Of a stretch of 64,000 bases of DNA, positions 63,236 through 64,000 are shown piece after piece. The first letter of the stretch is position 1; each line of letters begins with the position of its first letter. The notes beneath the pieces were generated by a model. The model was not told the DNA's origin. It saw only the letters and a program-made list of their open reading frames with translations, and did not search any database. Source of the DNA: Acinetobacter bouvetii DSM 14964 = CIP 107468 (GTDB lineage Bacteria > Pseudomonadota > Gammaproteobacteria > Pseudomonadales > Moraxellaceae); contig NZ_KB849727.1 in assembly GCF_000368865.1 (NCBI RefSeq), positions 62,001 to 126,000 of the forward strand, given 5' to 3'. A program made the position numbers and the translations under genes.

Positions 63236-64000
63236 TTATATCTGATATTCAAATACTTTCGGCGACAAACTTTGAATGGCTTTGTAGTGAGTTAAATAAA
63301 TCTCTCCGCTTAAATGCTTCAGCAGCTTGGATTGCTGCAGCTTATCCATGACAGGGCCTTTGACTTCCGAAAAGTGCAGCCGGATGTGCAGCTTGCTTAA
63401 CTCATTATTAATGTCTTCCAGCATTTCCAGCGCGCTATAGTCAATGCTGCTGACACTGGAGCAGTTGAGGATGACATGCTGCAGCTGAGGGTGCTGGCTG
63501 ATTTCATTAATTAAAAAACCTTTTAATGCATTGGCATTTAAAAAGGTCAGGTTTTCATCAATACGGATGGACAAGATTTCCGGCGCTGTCACCACATGAT
63601 GGCGCTGGATATTGCGGAAATGCTGTGTGCCTTCGACTAGGCCAATGACGGCCATATGCGGACGGCTGATGCGCCAAAGCATTAAAATGAAGGTGGAGAT
63701 GATGCCAATAATTAAACCTGTCGAAATATCGATAAAAAGCACACCGAGGAATGTGACCCACATGGCAATGCCGTCAGCTTTAGAATAGCGCCAGGTATCT
63801 ATAAACGGCTTGAAATCGACCAGTTTCCATATGGATACAATGATGGTGGCTGCCAAAATGACCAATGGCAAATCTTTAAAGAAACCTGTGAAAAACAGGG
63901 TCACAACAACAATCAGTATGGATGACAAAACGCCGGCCATTGGCGTTTTTGCGCCTGCATCTGCATTGACTACCGTGCGGGATAGGCTGCCGGTTACAGG
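63236..64000 (-). CDS. SulP-family anion transporter with STAS domain (partial)
   Basis: The gene enters from beyond the right edge, so its start is outside the window. The visible 254 codons begin PVTGSLSRTVVNADAGAKTP, the conserved SulP loop before the last membrane helices. After these comes a C-terminal STAS domain (ILSIRIDENLTFLNANALKGF ... SSVSSIDYSALEMLEDIN, read in parts). SulP proteins carry sulfate, bicarbonate or dicarboxylates; the substrate here is not shown. Confidence 0.9.
   Translation of the reverse strand, partial: PVTGSLSRTVVNADAGAKTPMAGVLSSILIVVVTLFFTGFFKDLPLVILAATIIVSIWKLVDFKPFIDTWRYSKADGIAMWVTFLGVLFIDISTGLIIGIISTFILMLWRISRPHMAVIGLVEGTQHFRNIQRHHVVTAPEILSIRIDENLTFLNANALKGFLINEISQHPQLQHVILNCSSVSSIDYSALEMLEDINNELSKLHIRLHFSEVKGPVMDKLQQSKLLKHLSGEIYLTHYKAIQSLSPKVFEYQI

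Overview
The window looks like chromosomal DNA of an Acinetobacter-type gammaproteobacterium. This is inferred from gene content, from the AT-rich but gene-dense composition, and from family-typical proteins: BCCT transporter, class II fumarase, PilU-type ATPase, SstT, a DesC/DesB-like desaturase pair, the Sbal_3080-type lipoprotein and DUF2058. No database search was possible, so the genus call is an inference.

Layout. 1-7.9 kb: initiator tRNA-Met, then a patchwork of small or decayed genes, a KASIII-like protein, secreted proteins and a lipase-like hydrolase. 8.3-18.1 kb: BCCT transporter, divergent GalE-like epimerase, fumC behind a Fur-box-like site, small-molecule kinase, nitroreductase, and a marR-MFS unit. 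18.4-25.2 kb: SNase-like protein, then a LysR regulator divergent from acyl-CoA dehydrogenase / APH-like kinase / histidine phosphatase / SDR, an ACAD10/11- or Lva-like catabolic unit, then an AraC-alkyltransferase fusion. 25.3-31.9 kb: accessory genes, including an SGNH hydrolase split by an amber codon and an AT-rich amine oxidase. 32-42.8 kb: EamA/MocR pair, methyltransferase, PLD lipoprotein, frmA, desaturase pair, ABC-F protein. 42.8-46 kb: DAHP synthase behind an aromatic-codon attenuator, then pilU. 46-52.4 kb: MFS, DODA-like dioxygenase, orphan gcvH, AraC regulator, MaoC + ABC exporter. 52.5-60 kb: mosaic of integrase fragments, yefM-yoeB, tail tape-measure and structural phage pseudogenes, an IS3-type end fragment, and a GNAT/BenE/MocR island with duplicated operators. 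60.2-64 kb: small ORF, DUF2058, YoaK, SstT and a SulP transporter cut by the window edge.

The most interesting element lies upstream of the DAHP synthase gene (43.07-43.45 kb). A putative promoter is followed by an 18-codon ORF containing Tyr-Tyr-Phe-Trp-Gln-Phe, then a relay of mutually exclusive RNA stems ending in an intrinsic terminator, then a second 34-codon ORF packed with Phe/Tyr/Trp, then the enzyme gene. The stem geometry gives correct attenuation logic by hand.

Other regulatory signals readable directly: a four-fold TGTACA operator in front of yefM-yoeB; a 38-bp element present twice at the same distance from two start codons in the GNAT/BenE/MocR island; a MarR-type inverted repeat; and a terminator abutting the SNase-like start codon. 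Prophage decay is seen at several separated places, including an imperfect repeat of about 97 bp at 30.3 and 58.7 kb.
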